A DNA stretch of 5,935 bases from an uncultured Desulfuromonadales bacterium (GTDB taxonomy: Bacteria; Desulfobacterota; Desulfuromonadia; Desulfuromonadales; Geopsychrobacteraceae): positions 1 through 5,935 of the forward strand of contig CAMYNC010000195.1 in assembly GCA_947259685.1 (NCBI GenBank), written 5' to 3'. The position numbers and the translations under genes were made by a program. Shown piece by piece: positions 5,308 to 5,935 of this stretch; positions within the stretch are counted from its first letter, which is position 1; the number at the start of each line of letters is the position of its first letter. The notes below the pieces were generated by a model. It was not told the DNA's origin. It ran no database searches and saw only the letters and a program-made list of their open reading frames with translations.

Positions 5308-5341
5308 TAGGCTGCTAACTTCAGCACAGAAAGGGATAAGA

Positions 5342-5614
5342 ATGAAGATCTTGATGGTTTTTCTGTTGGTTTTTGTCGCGCTGCTGACCGGTTGTGAAAG
5401 CACCCAGCAGCGGGCTTATGACTTGAAGGCGGATACGGTCGGCACCCACCGCCAGGTTGATGTGTTCACCGAAGCCGGCACCAAGGTCGCCACGATTGAA
5501 GATAAAAGTATGCGTTTTGAGCTGGTCGGTGAGCGTTCGGTGCGGCTCTGGCTGGGGGATAAAAATGAAAAAGTCATGATTGGCAACCTGGGCTTCATCA
5601 TTCGCGATAAATGA
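5342..5614 (+). CDS. Small lipoprotein of unknown function
   Basis: A 90-aa precursor with a classic lipoprotein signal: Lys2, hydrophobic core 3-15, lipobox LTGC with Cys18 as the lipidated residue. Glu19 follows the cysteine; with no Asp at that position, outer-membrane sorting is expected by the Lol rule known from enterobacteria. The mature part is about 73 aa. After a linker (19-35) it reads as a compact beta domain: QVDVFTEAGTKVATI (38-52), MRFELVGERSVRLWLG (57-72), KVMIGNLGFIIRD (77-89), a strand pattern that could be a small barrel. I do not recognise the family. The start is supported by AAAGGG at 5330-5335 with a 6-nt spacer. The gene is divergent from the SDR and has its own extended -10 promoter, overlapped by a dyad. 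It converges on the small membrane protein gene 34 bp downstream. Confidence 0.87.
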   Translation: MKILMVFLLVFVALLTGCESTQQRAYDLKADTVGTHRQVDVFTEAGTKVATIEDKSMRFELVGERSVRLWLGDKNEKVMIGNLGFIIRDK

Positions 5615-5631
5615 CTCTGGATCGTTTCGGG

Positions 5632-5645
5632 GCCAGAATTCTGGC
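5632..5645. promoter_or_regulatory. 14-bp perfect palindrome between convergent genes
   Basis: GCCAGAATTCTGGC occupies most of the 34-bp gap between two convergent genes. As RNA it gives a 5-bp stem with an AAUU loop on either strand. No T run follows on either side, so it is a weak bidirectional terminator candidate at best; a protein-binding site is equally possible. Confidence 0.35.
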
Positions 5646-5648
5646 AGG

Positions 5649-5855
5649 TCAACTTGCTGGGCGGTCCACTAGGGCGAGAGAAAGAACCCCAACGATGACC
5701 GCGAGAAATACGATAAAAAGTAAGGCCCTGGCCACCAGCTTGGCAATGAATTCTTTTTTCGACGATGGTTTGTTTTTATCAAAGACGAAGGACCAGAGCG
5801 CCGCCATGACCAAGGCGATGGGAATGCCGATTTTGTATAACGTGCCGATCTCCAT
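5649..5855 (-). CDS. Small membrane protein with two predicted helices, unknown function
   Basis: A 68-aa inner-membrane protein. Helix 1 spans about residues 7-25 and helix 2 about 43-63, joined by a short basic loop DKNKPSSKKEF (26-36) that should face the cytoplasm by the positive-inside rule, leaving both ends outside. I recognise no family. The start at ATG 5855 follows from AGGGGG at 5863-5868 with a 7-nt spacer; the frame extends to a TTG at 5876, but that would place the ribosome binding site inside the coding sequence. A probable extended -10 promoter lies at 5894-5902. The plus-strand frame through the same bases (5611-5913) is rejected as a shadow, since the minus frame gives clean membrane helices. 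It converges on the lipoprotein gene. Confidence 0.75.
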   Translation of the reverse strand: MEIGTLYKIGIPIALVMAALWSFVFDKNKPSSKKEFIAKLVARALLFIVFLAVIVGVLSLALVDRPAS

Positions 5856-5862
5856 AAGTGAT

Positions 5863-5868
5863 CCCCCT
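5863..5868 (-). promoter_or_regulatory. Shine-Dalgarno that sets the start of the small membrane protein
   Basis: The minus strand reads AGGGGG, 7 nt before ATG 5855. It rules against the longer TTG start at 5876. Confidence 0.6.
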
Positions 5869-5893
5869 AAAGACAATGCAATCAGACTGCGTT

Positions 5894-5902
5894 CTTATAC
5901 CA
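5894..5902 (-). promoter_or_regulatory. Extended -10 promoter of the small membrane protein
   Basis: Minus strand: TG at 5901-5902, one spacer base, TATAAG at 5894-5899. There is no good -35 at normal spacing (TTGATT is present but only 12 nt away). Transcription would begin near 5887, with a leader of about 32 nt. Confidence 0.4.
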
Positions 5903-5935
5903 TGAAAGAGTAATCAAGGCGAACGATCCGGCAAA

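Noticed and set aside
5611..5913. 100-codon plus-strand frame whose ATG overlaps the lipoprotein stop
   Set aside because: The overlap looked like translational coupling, but the sequence is opposite a clean two-helix membrane protein with its own Shine-Dalgarno and promoter, and the plus product has no recognisable features.

Overview
The window reads as bacterial chromosome with moderate GC and densely packed small genes, most of them preceded by strong Shine-Dalgarno sequences. The hybrid histidine kinase (H-box [11 protein letters not shown]) and the small accessory proteins fit a proteobacterium. A Desulfuromonas/Geobacter-like organism is my guess from style only; no phylogenetic marker is present. 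I see no rRNA, tRNA, CRISPR array, insertion sequence or phage gene.

Left part (1-1518). A truncated gene of unknown family runs off the left edge on the minus strand (1-301). Upstream of it on the same strand is a YCII-related (DGPF/YciI-like) protein (465-746) with a recognisable sigma70-type promoter at 886-913 and a leader of about 130 nt. A 487-bp non-coding stretch separates it from a divergent plus-strand gene for a 94-aa DUF1330-family protein (1234-1518). That stretch holds promoters for both sides, an orphan terminator-like hairpin, and 12-base words that recur near the left-edge gene.

Centre (1519-4049). After a 299-bp gap with two hairpins and a possible promoter comes the main gene, a 743-aa membrane-bound hybrid histidine kinase: six predicted membrane helices, coiled coil, PAS, HisKA, HATPase and C-terminal receiver. 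All catalytic residues look intact. No response regulator with an output domain is nearby, so its downstream partner lies elsewhere.

Right part (4046-5935). A minus-strand pair follows: a classical short-chain dehydrogenase/reductase (4365-5102), then a 102-aa protein of unknown family (4046-4354) whose ribosome binding site overlaps the reductase stop codon. Its own stop codon interlocks with that of the kinase. Divergent from the reductase is a 90-aa lipoprotein (5342-5614), whose start region carries an extended -10 promoter overlapping a 13+13 inverted repeat. The lipoprotein converges on a 68-aa two-helix membrane protein (5649-5855, minus), with a 14-bp perfect palindrome in the 34-bp gap between them.

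I do not see a clear multi-gene novel system. The points most worth following are the unknown protein coupled to the reductase, the regulatory dyads at 5144-5155 and 5271-5307, the A9 tract inside the kinase gene, and the repeated words in the left intergenic DNA.
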